This document shows, one piece after another, positions 54,101-62,880 of a stretch of 64,000 nt of DNA. The stretch is from assembly GCF_029887875.1 (NCBI RefSeq), contig NZ_JARXRM010000046.1:37412-101411 (forward strand), in the 5' to 3' direction. This DNA is from Luteimonas endophytica. Lineage in GTDB: Bacteria > Pseudomonadota > Gammaproteobacteria > Xanthomonadales > Xanthomonadaceae. Made by a program: the position numbers and the translations under genes. The notes under the pieces are model-generated. The model searched no databases, was not told the DNA's origin, and was given only the letters and a program-made list of their open reading frames with translations. Numbering within the stretch: the first letter of the stretch is position 1; the number at the start of each line of letters is the position of its first letter.

Positions 54101-55937
54101 TTCCAGGCTGCCAGCGCAGCGCCAGCCGGTATTCGCGGCCCGGCTGGTTGTACCAGGCGATGGTCTCGTAGTCGCGGTCGAACACGTTGGCCGCGCGCGC
54201 CTGCAGGGTCCAGTCGCGGTGGAACGCGTATTCCAGGCGCAGGTCGGTGGTGGCGTGTCCGCCCACGCGCACGCGGTTGGCGGCATCGTCGTAGCGGTGG
54301 CCGGCGGCGTTGAGGGTGACGCCAAGGCGCAGCGCGCCGAAACCGCGGTCGAGGTCCAGCCTGCCGGTGTTGCGGGCGCGCCGCGCCAGCAGCCGGCCGT
54401 GGTTGCTTCCGTCGCTGCGGTTGCGCGGATCGACATGGCTGAGCTGCGCGGACAGGTCCCAGCCCGCCAGCGTGGTGGCGAAGGTGAGCTCGGCGCCCCG
54501 CAGCCGCGCGCGGTCGACGTTGACCGGCGTGAAGGTGGTGGAGTCGTAGTTGATCAGGTCGTCGACGCGATTGCTGAAGAGGTCGAGCGACCAGTTCCAG
54601 CCGCCGCGCGCCTGGGCCAGGCCGACGTTGAGGTTCTTCGACTGCTCGGGGTCCAGGTCGGGGTTGCCGGAGAACGGGAAATACAGGTCGTTGAAGCTCG
54701 GCGCCCGGAAGCCGGTGGCGTAGCTGGCGGTGGCGCGCAGGCCCTGGCCGAACGCCATGCCCCAGCCGACGCTGCCGGTCCGGTGACTGCCGAACTGCTC
54801 GTTGTCGTCGCTGCGCAGGCTGGCCTGCAGCCGCTGCGCGCCGAAATCCCCTTGCCAGGCCACGAACGCGCCCAGGTTGTCGCGGCTGTCGACGTCGTAG
54901 CCGGTGCTGCCGGCGATGCGGTCGTCGAGCCAGTCCACGCCCAGCGTCAGCACCTGCGCCTCCGACAGGCCGAGGTCGCCCTGCAGCGAGGCCTGCTGGC
55001 GGCGGGTGCGCAGGTCGGCGACGAAGTCGCCATCGAGGAAGTCCTCGGTCTGGTCGTCGCTGCGGCCCACGCCGGCCTGCAGCGCCAGCCGCGCGCTCGG
55101 CTCGAAGCGCAGCTTCGCGCCCACCACCTGCTGCACCGTCTCCGAGTAGTTCGCCCAGGTGCCGTCGAAATGGTTCCGTCCTTCGGCCCGCAGCGCCACC
55201 CCGTCCAGGCGCCACGCAGGCGAGAACTCGACGCCGCCGCGCAGGCTGGCCGAGAGGTTGCGGTAGCCGTCGCGGTCGGGTTCCTCGGCGTAGCAGCCGG
55301 CACCGAAGCCTTCCAAGGTGCCGCGGCAGGCGTCGATGCCGTCGGTCCGCAGCAGGGCGACGTCGGCGCCGAACCACGTGCGTGCGCCGCCGCCGCCGAT
55401 GCCGGCGCCGGCCTCGCGCAGCGCATTGCTGCCGATGCCGGCGTGCAGGCGCGGCCGTGCGGCGCCGCTGTCGCGGCGGGTGAAGATCTGGATCACGCCG
55501 CCGATCGCGTCGGCCCCGTAGAGGCTCGAATGCGGCCCGCGCACGATCTCGATGCGGTCGATCTGCGCCACCGGGATGTCCTGCAGCGCCGGCAGTCCGG
55601 CGGTGGCCGAACCGACCCGCACGCCGTCCAGCAGCACCAGGATCTGGTTGGAGCCGGCGCCGCGCATGAACAGCGAACTCTGCTTGCCCGGCCCGCCGCT
55701 GTTGACCAGGTTGATACCGGCGCGGCCGCGCAACAGGTCGGGCAGGGTGAGGGCCTGGCTGCGCTCGATCTCGGCGCGATCGATCACCTGCGCCGGCACC
55801 AGGCTGTCGGCCAGGGCGATCTCGTTGCGGGTGGCGGTGACGATGACCTCGTCCAGGTCGGTGGCGGCGGGGGCGGCCAGCGCGTGCCCCGGCAGGAGGA
55901 CGGCCGCGGCGGCCAGAGTGAGATGTGGCAATTGCAT
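54096..55937 (-). CDS. btuB: TonB-dependent vitamin B12 receptor
   Basis: A 613-residue outer membrane receptor. Signal peptide MQLPHLTLAAAAVLLPGHALA, then the TonB box DEVIVTATRNE, plug (LPDLLRGRAGINLVNSGGPG, LVLLDGVRVGSATAG, IEIVRGPHSSLYGADAIGGV) and a 22-strand-type barrel closing with LALRWQPGT. The length is BtuB-like. The ATG at 55937 follows GGAGAA. The call to cobalamin rests on the plug motifs and on the cobalamin riboswitch upstream. It is the last gene on this strand before a GTAGGAGCG repeat. Confidence 0.92.
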   Translation of the reverse strand: MQLPHLTLAAAAVLLPGHALAAPAATDLDEVIVTATRNEIALADSLVPAQVIDRAEIERSQALTLPDLLRGRAGINLVNSGGPGKQSSLFMRGAGSNQILVLLDGVRVGSATAGLPALQDIPVAQIDRIEIVRGPHSSLYGADAIGGVIQIFTRRDSGAARPRLHAGIGSNALREAGAGIGGGGARTWFGADVALLRTDGIDACRGTLEGFGAGCYAEEPDRDGYRNLSASLRGGVEFSPAWRLDGVALRAEGRNHFDGTWANYSETVQQVVGAKLRFEPSARLALQAGVGRSDDQTEDFLDGDFVADLRTRRQQASLQGDLGLSEAQVLTLGVDWLDDRIAGSTGYDVDSRDNLGAFVAWQGDFGAQRLQASLRSDDNEQFGSHRTGSVGWGMAFGQGLRATASYATGFRAPSFNDLYFPFSGNPDLDPEQSKNLNVGLAQARGGWNWSLDLFSNRVDDLINYDSTTFTPVNVDRARLRGAELTFATTLAGWDLSAQLSHVDPRNRSDGSNHGRLLARRARNTGRLDLDRGFGALRLGVTLNAAGHRYDDAANRVRVGGHATTDLRLEYAFHRDWTLQARAANVFDRDYETIAWYNQPGREYRLALRWQPGT

Positions 55938-56109
55938 GGGGTTCTCCATCGCGCGCACCCTCGCACGCGGTGACGGTGAAGGCGCGCACGCGGCGTGCGG
56001 CCCAACGGCGGTCGCGGGCGAGGGAACAGGGCGGCGGGAGCGGACGCGGGCGTCGGCAATCGCTGCCGCAATGCCCGCCGCATCGCAACCAGTGGAAGGG
56101 GATCGTTCC

Positions 56110-56331
56110 CCCTGCTCAGGCCGGTCTCCGGACTCGCGGGCGGACCGGCGGCGCGTGGCCTGGCCGGTCCCGGCGATCGCGCCTTCCCATGCGCCCCGGA
56201 ACCCGGAGCCTGCACAGTGGCCGATGCGATCGCCCGACTCGCTTACCGTTGCGGGGGCAGTGCCGGACTGGCCACGTGGGCGTCACCGGCTTCCCGTTTC
56301 AACCCGGCGGCGGCTGCCGACGGGTCACCTG
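56110..56331 (-). promoter_or_regulatory. Cobalamin riboswitch
   Basis: On the minus strand the conserved elements appear in order: AGGTGACCCG, GGTTGAAACGGGAAGCCGGTG, CACTGCCCCCGCAACGGTAAG, the B12 box region GGCCACTGT (near 56214-56222), GGGAAGGCG, and GCGAGTCCGGAGACCGGCCTG at the 3' side. It ends about 170 bases before btuB. Adenosylcobalamin binding would shut down btuB, as in other proteobacteria. The 3' part of the leader (55938-56109) holds no gene and may carry the expression platform. Confidence 0.93.
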
Positions 56332-56364
56332 GAGCGGCTGCGATTGTACGCGAACGCCGCTGGC

Positions 56365-56742
56365 TCAGTCTTCGTCGGCCGGGGCCGCTGGATCCGCATA
56401 GGGATCCGATTCCGCGTCCGCCGGGTCCTCGCGGTGGACGGTGGTGGTGACCGGGCTCGCCGCGGGCCTGCCGCGCGGTGCCGGCAGGTCGGCGGTGGCG
56501 GCCTCGGCGGCCTCGACCAGCTGCCGCCGGCGATCGTCGGGGACCTCCTGCCAGTGGCAATCCAGCAGCGCACCCTCGAGCGCGTAGAGCAGGTTGAGGC
56601 TGGGGCGGAAGCCGGCGCGGCGCACCCGCATGAAGGCCTCGACCGGGCCGGCGGCTTCCAGGTCCTCGCGGGTGCGCAGGCCGACCTGGCGCAGCCAGGC
56701 GGCCGACTTGGGACCGATATTGCGCATTTTCGGGGTGCTCAC
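56365..56742 (-). CDS. TfoX C-terminal domain protein
   Basis: A 125-residue protein whose residues 1-85 match the TfoX C-terminal helix-hairpin-helix-like domain: MRNIGPKSAAWLRQVGLRTR, LEAAGPVEAFMRVRRAG and PSLNLLYALEGALLDCHWQEV. A low-complexity acidic tail follows. The N-terminal TfoX domain is absent, as in many short members. It starts with GTG at 56742, overlapping the stop of the fRMsr gene (GTGA). It lies just upstream of the riboswitch, so read-through from this unit could reach btuB. A competence role is possible but unproven. Confidence 0.82.
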   Translation of the reverse strand: MSTPKMRNIGPKSAAWLRQVGLRTREDLEAAGPVEAFMRVRRAGFRPSLNLLYALEGALLDCHWQEVPDDRRRQLVEAAEAATADLPAPRGRPAASPVTTTVHREDPADAESDPYADPAAPADED

Positions 56743-57221
56743 TGCAGCGACTCCAGCCAGATGCGGGCGATGGATTCCAGACCGGCCTGGTCGTCGGCAT
56801 CGAAGCGTCCGGGCAGCGGGCTGTCGAGGTCGAGCACGCCGACCAGCGCGTCGCCGGCGACCAGCGGCACCACCAGCTCCGAGCGCGATGCCGCGTCGCA
56901 GGCGATGTGGCCCGGGAAGGCATGCACGTCCTCGACCCGCTGGGTGGTGCGGGCGCTGGCGGCCGCGCCGCAGACGCCGCGGTCCAGCGGGATCCGCACG
57001 CAGGCCGGCAGCCCCTGGAACGGGCCCACCACCAGCTCGGTGCCATCGAAGAAATAGAATCCCGCCCAGTTGAGGTCCGGCAGGGCGGCGAACAGCAGCG
57101 CCGAGAGGTTGGCGGCGTTGGCGACGCGGTCGCGTTCGCCGGCGAGCAGGGCGCGGGCCTGCTGCGCGAGCTGGGCGTATTGCGCGGGCTTGTCGCCCTC
57201 GAGGCGCTGTGATGCGAACAT
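56739..57221 (-). CDS. msrC: Free methionine-(R)-sulfoxide reductase (GAF domain)
   Basis: A 160-residue GAF-domain enzyme reducing free methionine-R-sulfoxide with thioredoxin. The key cysteines Cys74 (GLPACVRIP), Cys84 (DRGVCGAAA) and Cys108 (GHIACDAAS) have the same spacing as Cys84, Cys94 and Cys118 of E. coli YebR/MsrC. LNWAGFYFFDG and SELVVPLVAGDALVGVLDLD are typical. It is the first gene of a minus-strand unit with the TfoX-C gene and is divergent from bioD with 49 bases between the starts. Confidence 0.93.
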   Translation of the reverse strand: MFASQRLEGDKPAQYAQLAQQARALLAGERDRVANAANLSALLFAALPDLNWAGFYFFDGTELVVGPFQGLPACVRIPLDRGVCGAAASARTTQRVEDVHAFPGHIACDAASRSELVVPLVAGDALVGVLDLDSPLPGRFDADDQAGLESIARIWLESLQ

Positions 57222-57270
57222 CGCCGAAGTGTATCAACTGCGGTGGCGTTCGCCGCCTGGAAGGACCGCC

Positions 57271-57930
57271 ATGTACGTGACAGGCACCGATACCGGAGTC
57301 GGCAAGACCCTCGTCAGCGCCGCGTTGCTGCACGCGCTGCGCGCCGGCGGCCGCCGGGCGGTGGGGATGAAGCCGGTCGCCAGCGGCTGCGAACGGGGTG
57401 TCGGCGGCTGGCGCAATGCCGATGCGCTGGCGCTGCAGGCGGCCAGCGCCCCGCGCCCCGCGTACGCCGACGTCAACCCGTATGCGCTGCCCGCCGCCAC
57501 CGCCCCGCAGCTGGCGGCGCGCGAGGCGGGCATCGAGGTGGAGCTCGGACCGCTGCTGGCGGCGCACGCGCGGCTCGCGGCGCAGTCGGACGTGGTGGTG
57601 GTCGAGGGCGTGGGCGGCTGGCTGGCCCCGCTGGACGACGGCTTCGAACAGGCGGCGCTGGTGCGGGCGCTGGATATCGACGCGATCCTGGTGGTCGGGC
57701 TGCGGCTGGGCTGCCTCAGCCATGCGCGGCTCAGCGCGCGCGCCATCGCCGCCGATGGCTGTCGGCTCGCCGGCTGGATCGGCAGCGGGGTGGATCCGGA
57801 GTTCGAACGCGTCGACGACTACCTGCGGCTGATCGCCGCGGCCTTGCCCGCGCCCTGCCTGGGCGTGCTGCCGCACATGCTCCGGCCCGATCCCGTGCAG
57901 GCCGCGGCGGCGCTGACGCTGCCGCCATAG
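57271..57930 (+). CDS. bioD: Dethiobiotin synthetase
   Basis: A 219-residue ATP-dependent enzyme that closes the ureido ring of dethiobiotin (EC 6.3.3.3). P-loop GTDTGVGKT (5-13), the substrate-binding GMKPVASG (37-44), and VVEGVGGWLAPL are present, plus the conserved LRLGCLSHARLSA. The ATG at 57271 follows GGAAGGACC. No other bio genes are adjacent, so biotin genes are split in this organism. A repeat region follows directly after the stop. Confidence 0.96.
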   Translation: MYVTGTDTGVGKTLVSAALLHALRAGGRRAVGMKPVASGCERGVGGWRNADALALQAASAPRPAYADVNPYALPAATAPQLAAREAGIEVELGPLLAAHARLAAQSDVVVVEGVGGWLAPLDDGFEQAALVRALDIDAILVVGLRLGCLSHARLSARAIAADGCRLAGWIGSGVDPEFERVDDYLRLIAAALPAPCLGVLPHMLRPDPVQAAAALTLPP

Positions 57931-58067
57931 CGCGCCCCATGGTCGCGAAAGCGACGGGAGGCGCCGCCAGGATTGGCGGCGATTCCCGGTCCGGTGGAGG
58001 GCGCCGGCTTTCGCGGGATGGCCCGCTCCTACGGGTTCGGCGCGGCCGCTCCCGTAGGAGCGGCCCA
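57931..58067. repeat. GTAGGAGCG-type REP-like element (copy 6, with an extra half unit)
   Basis: CGCGCCCCATGGTCGCGAAAGCG on the left, then CTTTCGCGGGATGGCCCGCTCCTACGG, then a further CCGTAGGAGCGGCCCAG. It carries three arms instead of two and fills the gap between bioD and the convergent RND pump gene. Confidence 0.75.
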
Positions 58068-58085
58068 GGTCGCGCTATCCCGGTC

Positions 58086-61000
58086 TCAGCCGTGCTGCGG
58101 TTCGGGCGGCGGCAGCGGGTCGCCGTCGCTCCCGCGCGCGGCGCGCTCGCGGTCGTGCGAATGGTCGCGCGCCAGGTACAGGTAGAACGCCGGCAGCACG
58201 AACAGGGTGAACGCGGTTCCGATGGTCATGCCCGCGGCGATCGTGGTGCCCATCGAGAAGCGCGCCGCGGCGCCGGGGCCCTTGGCGATCAACAGCGGGA
58301 ACATCGCGAACACCAGCGCCGCGGTGGTCATCAGCACCGGCCGCAGGCGGATGCCCGAGGCTTGTTCGATCGCCTCGCGCTTGGACAGCCCCTGCTCGAT
58401 CTGCAGCTTGTTGGCGAACTCCACGATCAGGATGCCGTGCTTGGCGATCACGCCGATCAGCGTGACCAGGCCCACCTGGGTATAGATGTTCACGCTCATC
58501 CCGGGGAAGGCCTCGATGCCGGAGATCTGCAGCACCCCGGCCAGCAGCGCCAGCGCGTTGAGCACCAGCAGCGCGCCGCTGATCGCCATCGGCACGGTGA
58601 TCAGCATGATCAGGGCGTCGCGGAAGCTCTCGAACTGGGCCGCCAGCACCAGGAAGATCGCGATCAGCGCGAACATCATGGTCACCAGCATGGTGGTGCC
58701 CTCCTGCTTGAACTGGCGCGATTCGCCGGCGTAGTCGACGCTGTAGCCCTGCGGCAGCACCTCGGCCGCGGCCTCGTCCAGCACCCGCAGCGCCTCGCCC
58801 TTGCTCACTCCCGGGCGCGGCGCGAAGGTGATGCCGACCGAATTGAGCTGCTGGAAGCGCTTGAGCGACTGCGGCTGCACGCTGTCCTTCAGGGTCACCA
58901 GCGTGGACAACGGGATCAGCTCGCCGTCGCGGGTGCGGGTGTAGTAGTTCTCCAGCTGCGCGGCGTTGAGGCGATCGCTGCGCTGCACTTGCGGGATCAC
59001 CCGGTAGGAGCGGTTCTCCATCGCGAAACGGTTGACGTAGCCGCCGGCCAGCAGCGCCGACATGTCGGCTGCGAGGGTGCGCATGTCGATGCCGAGCGTG
59101 GCGGCCTTGTCGCGGTCGATCTGCACCTCGATGCGCGGCTTGTCGATCTTCAGGTCGGTGTCCAGGAAGATGAAGCGGCGGCTGGCCTGGGCGCGTTCGA
59201 TGATCGCGTCGGCCAGCTCCTTGAGCTGCTCGACCGAGCCGATGCCGCCGACCAGGAACTCGCCGCCGCCGTCGCCGCCGGCGCTGGGCAGCGAGGGCGG
59301 CACCAGGGCGAAGGTGTTCAGGCCGGTCACCTCGGCCAGCTTCGGCTGCAGTTCCTGCTGCAGCACCTGGTTGGTGGAGCGGTCGCGCTGGCTCCAGGGC
59401 TTGAGCACGAAACCGGCCATGACGCTGTTGCTGGAACCGCCGCCGCCGCCGCCGAAGCCGCCGTTGAACAGGAAGAAATCGTTGATCTCCGGGATGTCCC
59501 TGGCGATCGCGGTCATCTCCTCGGTGTAGCGCTCGACGTAGTCGAGGGTGGTGTAGGCATCGGCGCTGCCGATGGCGAAGATGAAGCCCTCGTCCTCGAT
59601 CGGCGCCGGCTCCTTGGGGGCGACCACGTACAGCAGCACGCAGGAGACGAACACGATGGCGCCGAACACCGCGATCACCCCGCGGGTGTCGAGCGCGCCG
59701 TGCAGCTTGCGCTGGTAGCCGTCCCGGAGCCGGTCGAAGCGCGCGTCCAGCCAGGCCTCGAGCCGGTTCTTGCCCTCGGTGCCGTGGTGCGGCTTGAGGA
59801 ACTTGGCGCACATCATCGGCGAGAGGGTCAGCGCGATCACGCCGGACAGCAGCACCGCGCCGGCCAGGGTGAAGGCGAATTCGGTGAACAGCACGCCGGT
59901 CAGGCCGCCCTGGAAACCGATCGGCACGTACACCGCGACCAGGGTGGTGGTCATCGCGATCACCGGCCAGGCCAGCTCGCGCGCGCCCTTGAGCGACGCA
60001 TCCAGCGGCTGCATGCCCTCCTCGATGTGGCGGTGGATGTTCTCGAGCACGATGATCGCGTCGTCCACCACGATGCCGATCGCCAGCACCATCGCCAGCA
60101 GGGTCAGCAGGTTGATGGTGAAACCCATCAGCAGCATCAGGAACAGCGCGCCCACCAGCGACAGCGGCACCGCGATGGCGGGGATCAGCACGCTGCGCAG
60201 CGAGCCGAGGAACAGGAAGATCACCACGATCACGATGATCACCGCTTCCACGATCGTGGTCATGACCTCGCCGATCGCGTCCTCGATCGCCTCGGTGCTG
60301 TCGTAGGGAATCGTGCCCTCGATCCCTTCGGGCAGCTGCGGGATGATCTCCTCGTCCCAGACCCGGCGGACCTCGGCGATCACGTCCAGCGAGTTGGCGT
60401 CCGGCGAGACGAAGATGCCCATGAAGGTCGCCGCGTCGCCGTTGATGCGCACCGAGGTGCCGTAGTTCTCCGAGCCGAGCTCGACATCGGCGATGTCGCC
60501 CAGGCGCACGATCGCGCCGTCCTGCTCGCGGACCACCAGCTGGCGGAACTCCTCCGGCGTGCGCAGGTCGGTGCGCGCGGTCAGGTCGACCGAGACCATC
60601 TGGCCCTTGGTCGCGCCGAGCGCCGAAAGCACGTTGTTGGACTGCAGCGCGGTGTGGACGTCGCTGGCGGTGACCTCCAGCGCGGTCATCCGGTCCGGCT
60701 TGAGCCAGATCCGCATCGCGAACGAGCCCGCTCCGAGGATCTCGGCCCGCTGCACGCCCTCGATGGTGGCGATGCGCGGCTCCACCACCCGCGTGAGGTA
60801 GTCGGTGATCTGGTTGTTGTCCAGCCGCTCGCTGGCGAAGGAGACGTACATCGCGGCGATCTGCTGGCCCTGCTGCAGGTCGATGACCGGATCCTCGGAC
60901 TCCTGCGGCAACTCCCCGCGCAGCTTGTTGACCTTGGCCGCGATCTGGGTCAGCGCCTCGTTGGCGTCGTAGTCCAGGCGGATGTAGGCCTGGATGCTGC

Positions 61001-61265
61001 TGACCCCGGCGCTGCTGCTGGAGATCAGGTAGTCGATGCCCTCGGCACTGGCGATCTCGCGCTCCAGCGGGGTGGTGATGAAGCCCTGGATCAGGTCGGC
61101 ATCGGCGCCGAAATAGGCGGTGTTGATGGTCACCACCGCGTTCTGCAGCTCCGGGTACTGGCGCACGTTGAGCTCGTTGTACGAGCGCAGGCCGAGCAGC
61201 AGGATGAACAGGCTGACGACCATCGCCAGCACCGGCTTGTTGATGAAGATGTCGGTGAATTTCAT
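58086..61265 (-). CDS. RND family efflux transporter permease (HAE1/MexB-like)
   Basis: A 1059-residue inner membrane proton/drug antiporter with 12 helices. It starts MKFTDIFINKPVLAMVVSLF. TM4 holds the proton-relay pair in AMVLAIGIVVDDAIIVLENI. Further helices have LTLSPMMCAKFL and VTMMFALIAIFLVLAAQFES, and the conserved late helix reads TLIGVIAKHGILIVEFAN. The large periplasmic loops include the GFGGGGGGSSNS segment, an unusually long glycine run. It is the second gene after the adaptor (gap 74 bases, holding a degenerate repeat). Substrates cannot be told. The similarity suggests the MexF/VmeF/MdtB-like side of the family. Confidence 0.95.
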   Translation of the reverse strand: MKFTDIFINKPVLAMVVSLFILLLGLRSYNELNVRQYPELQNAVVTINTAYFGADADLIQGFITTPLEREIASAEGIDYLISSSSAGVSSIQAYIRLDYDANEALTQIAAKVNKLRGELPQESEDPVIDLQQGQQIAAMYVSFASERLDNNQITDYLTRVVEPRIATIEGVQRAEILGAGSFAMRIWLKPDRMTALEVTASDVHTALQSNNVLSALGATKGQMVSVDLTARTDLRTPEEFRQLVVREQDGAIVRLGDIADVELGSENYGTSVRINGDAATFMGIFVSPDANSLDVIAEVRRVWDEEIIPQLPEGIEGTIPYDSTEAIEDAIGEVMTTIVEAVIIVIVVIFLFLGSLRSVLIPAIAVPLSLVGALFLMLLMGFTINLLTLLAMVLAIGIVVDDAIIVLENIHRHIEEGMQPLDASLKGARELAWPVIAMTTTLVAVYVPIGFQGGLTGVLFTEFAFTLAGAVLLSGVIALTLSPMMCAKFLKPHHGTEGKNRLEAWLDARFDRLRDGYQRKLHGALDTRGVIAVFGAIVFVSCVLLYVVAPKEPAPIEDEGFIFAIGSADAYTTLDYVERYTEEMTAIARDIPEINDFFLFNGGFGGGGGGSSNSVMAGFVLKPWSQRDRSTNQVLQQELQPKLAEVTGLNTFALVPPSLPSAGGDGGGEFLVGGIGSVEQLKELADAIIERAQASRRFIFLDTDLKIDKPRIEVQIDRDKAATLGIDMRTLAADMSALLAGGYVNRFAMENRSYRVIPQVQRSDRLNAAQLENYYTRTRDGELIPLSTLVTLKDSVQPQSLKRFQQLNSVGITFAPRPGVSKGEALRVLDEAAAEVLPQGYSVDYAGESRQFKQEGTTMLVTMMFALIAIFLVLAAQFESFRDALIMLITVPMAISGALLVLNALALLAGVLQISGIEAFPGMSVNIYTQVGLVTLIGVIAKHGILIVEFANKLQIEQGLSKREAIEQASGIRLRPVLMTTAALVFAMFPLLIAKGPGAAARFSMGTTIAAGMTIGTAFTLFVLPAFYLYLARDHSHDRERAARGSDGDPLPPPEPQHG

Positions 61266-61268
61266 CGC

Positions 61269-61308
61269 GTGCTCCCCCTCTGCCGCGTGCGGAAGAGGAC
61301 TGGGGTGG
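61269..61308. repeat. Degenerate CCCTCTCCCGC-type repeat
   Basis: GCTCCCCCTCTGCCGCGTGC and GCGGAAGAGGACTGGGGTGG resemble the family in the atpD-atpC gap, with several mismatches. It lies between the adaptor and the pump gene. Confidence 0.4.
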
Positions 61309-61339
61309 GGGCGCGCCCGCAGCGGCGGGCGCGGCGGCG

Positions 61340-62542
61340 TCAGCGGTTATCGGGCGCCGGAGATTCTTCGGCGCTGGGCTGCACCTTGTTGTTGATCGTC
61401 ACCGCGGCGTCGTTGCGCAGCCGCAGCAGGCCGCTGGTCACCACCACTTCGCCGGCCTCCAGCCCGTCGGTGACCGCGATCAGGTCGCCGCGGGTGGCGC
61501 CGGTGGTGATGAAGCGCTGCTTGACGATGTGCTGCGGGCCGTCTGCCGCGCCCTCCTGCGCCTCGCCACCGTCCTGGCCTTGTTCTTCGGCGGCAGGCGC
61601 GTCGATCACCACGTACACGGCGTTGCCGTAGGGGTTGAAGCTGACCGCGGTCTGCGGGATCACCACCACGTCCTCGGCCGCGCCGAGGTCGAAGCCGACC
61701 CGGGCGAAGGTGCCCGGCCGCAATTCGCCGTCGGGGTTGTCCAGGGTCGCCTGCACGGTGAAGTTGCGGGTGGACGGGTCCACGCGCGGCTCGATCGCGG
61801 TGACGGTGCCCTCGAAGGTCCGGTCCTGCGCCGCATCCACCTGGGCCCGGATGGCGGTGCCCACCCGGACCCGCGGCAGGTGCTGTTCCGGCAGGGTGAA
61901 GTCGAGGTAGATCGGGTCCAGCGACTGCAGGCTGACGATCGGATCGCCGGGCGCCAGGTACTGGCCCAGGTTGACCTTGCGGATGCCGAGCACCCCGTCG
62001 AACGGCGCGCGCACGCGCTTCTGCGCGATCAGCGCGCGCTGCGCATCGGCCTGGGCCCGGGCGGTGGCCGCCTGGGTGGCGCGCTCCTCCACCTCGGCCT
62101 GCGAGACCAGGCGGTCGGCGCCCAGTGCCCGCCAGCGCTCGGCCTGCACCCCGGCGAGCTTGGCCGAGGCCTCCAGCGACTGCAGCGTGGCCAGCTCGTT
62201 GGCGGAGTTGAGTTCGACCAGCAGCTCCCCGGCCTGGACCGGCTGGCCGGCCTCGAACGCGATCTTCTGCACCACGCCGCCGGCTTCGGTGGTCACGTCG
62301 GTGCCGTTGACCGCGACCAGGGTGCCGACCGCCTCGACGCCGCTGCTCCAGCGCTCCTGGCGGGCCTCGAACGTGCTCACCGCCACCGGCGGCTGCGGCA
62401 TGTTGTCGAAGAACTGGTTCATGCCGTAGTCCATGACCGCCTTGACGGCGAACACGCCGCCGAACACCACCAGGGTGATCAGCAGCATCCAGAACATGCG
62501 CTTGCGGGCCGAAGGCGGGCGCTTGGTGACGGACTTGGGCAT
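61340..62542 (-). CDS. RND efflux periplasmic adaptor subunit
   Basis: A 400-residue membrane fusion protein with an N-terminal anchor helix (about 16-38, LLITLVVFGGVFAVKAVMDY). The first lipoyl half (VVQKIAFEAGQPVQAGELLV), a short coiled coil (about 110-165), the second half (RVRAPFDGVLGIRKVNLGQY), a beta barrel (DPIYLDFTLPEQHLPRVRVG) and a membrane-proximal domain follow. No lipobox is present; this one is anchored by a helix. The ATG at 62542 is preferred because upstream in-frame sequence gives no family match. It is the first gene of the unit with the pump at 58086-61265. Confidence 0.93.
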   Translation of the reverse strand: MPKSVTKRPPSARKRMFWMLLITLVVFGGVFAVKAVMDYGMNQFFDNMPQPPVAVSTFEARQERWSSGVEAVGTLVAVNGTDVTTEAGGVVQKIAFEAGQPVQAGELLVELNSANELATLQSLEASAKLAGVQAERWRALGADRLVSQAEVEERATQAATARAQADAQRALIAQKRVRAPFDGVLGIRKVNLGQYLAPGDPIVSLQSLDPIYLDFTLPEQHLPRVRVGTAIRAQVDAAQDRTFEGTVTAIEPRVDPSTRNFTVQATLDNPDGELRPGTFARVGFDLGAAEDVVVIPQTAVSFNPYGNAVYVVIDAPAAEEQGQDGGEAQEGAADGPQHIVKQRFITTGATRGDLIAVTDGLEAGEVVVTSGLLRLRNDAAVTINNKVQPSAEESPAPDNR

Positions 62543-62740
62543 GGGGGCCTCGGGGGGTTGAAGCGGAAGGTGCGGGGATTCGGAATGGCGCTGGTGCTGT
62601 CCTTGCAGGCCGGCCGCGGCGCCGATTGGATGCGGGTCCAGTCGCGGATCATGCGACTGCCGGCGCCGGGACGCCTTGCGCGGCGCATCACGGACCGTTC
62701 GCGAACGCGGAAGCTTAATGCGGGAACGTCTCCGCGGCAC

Positions 62741-62789
62741 GTGCCGGTAGTCAGTTCGTGGTCCCCAACGGGCCAGTGACTTCCGGCAC
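62741..62789. promoter_or_regulatory. Large inverted repeat between divergent efflux genes
   Basis: GTGCCGGTAGTCA (62741-62753) and TGACTTCCGGCAC (62777-62789) match at 12 of 13 positions around a 23-base centre. It lies in the 338-base region between two divergent adaptor genes, where no gene is seen. It could be an operator or a hairpin. Confidence 0.45.
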
Positions 62790-62810
62790 GCGTGGGCGTA
62801 GTCTTTCGAA

Positions 62811-62832
62811 TGCTGTACTGGCGAGTATAGCA
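62811..62832. promoter_or_regulatory. Operator-like dyad overlapping a promoter
   Basis: TGCTGTAC-TGGCGA-GTATAGCA is an 8-6-8 dyad (one mismatch), extended by A/T on both sides. TATAGC within it can serve as a -10 for the rightward gene, with TTTCGA 16 bases before. TetR-type repressors of RND pumps often bind such sites. The regulator gene is not in this window. Confidence 0.5.
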
Positions 62833-62880
62833 ATCAATCGGGCCGGCGCGACGTCGCCCCGCCCACCCAGGAGTGTCTCC

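Noticed and set aside
57243..61631. A 1462-codon plus-strand open frame opposite the RND pump
   Set aside because: It is the antisense of the pump and bioD genes. It has biased composition (His, Gln, Arg, Asp rich), no domain, and the sense strand carries complete RND motifs. High GC makes such long antisense frames common.
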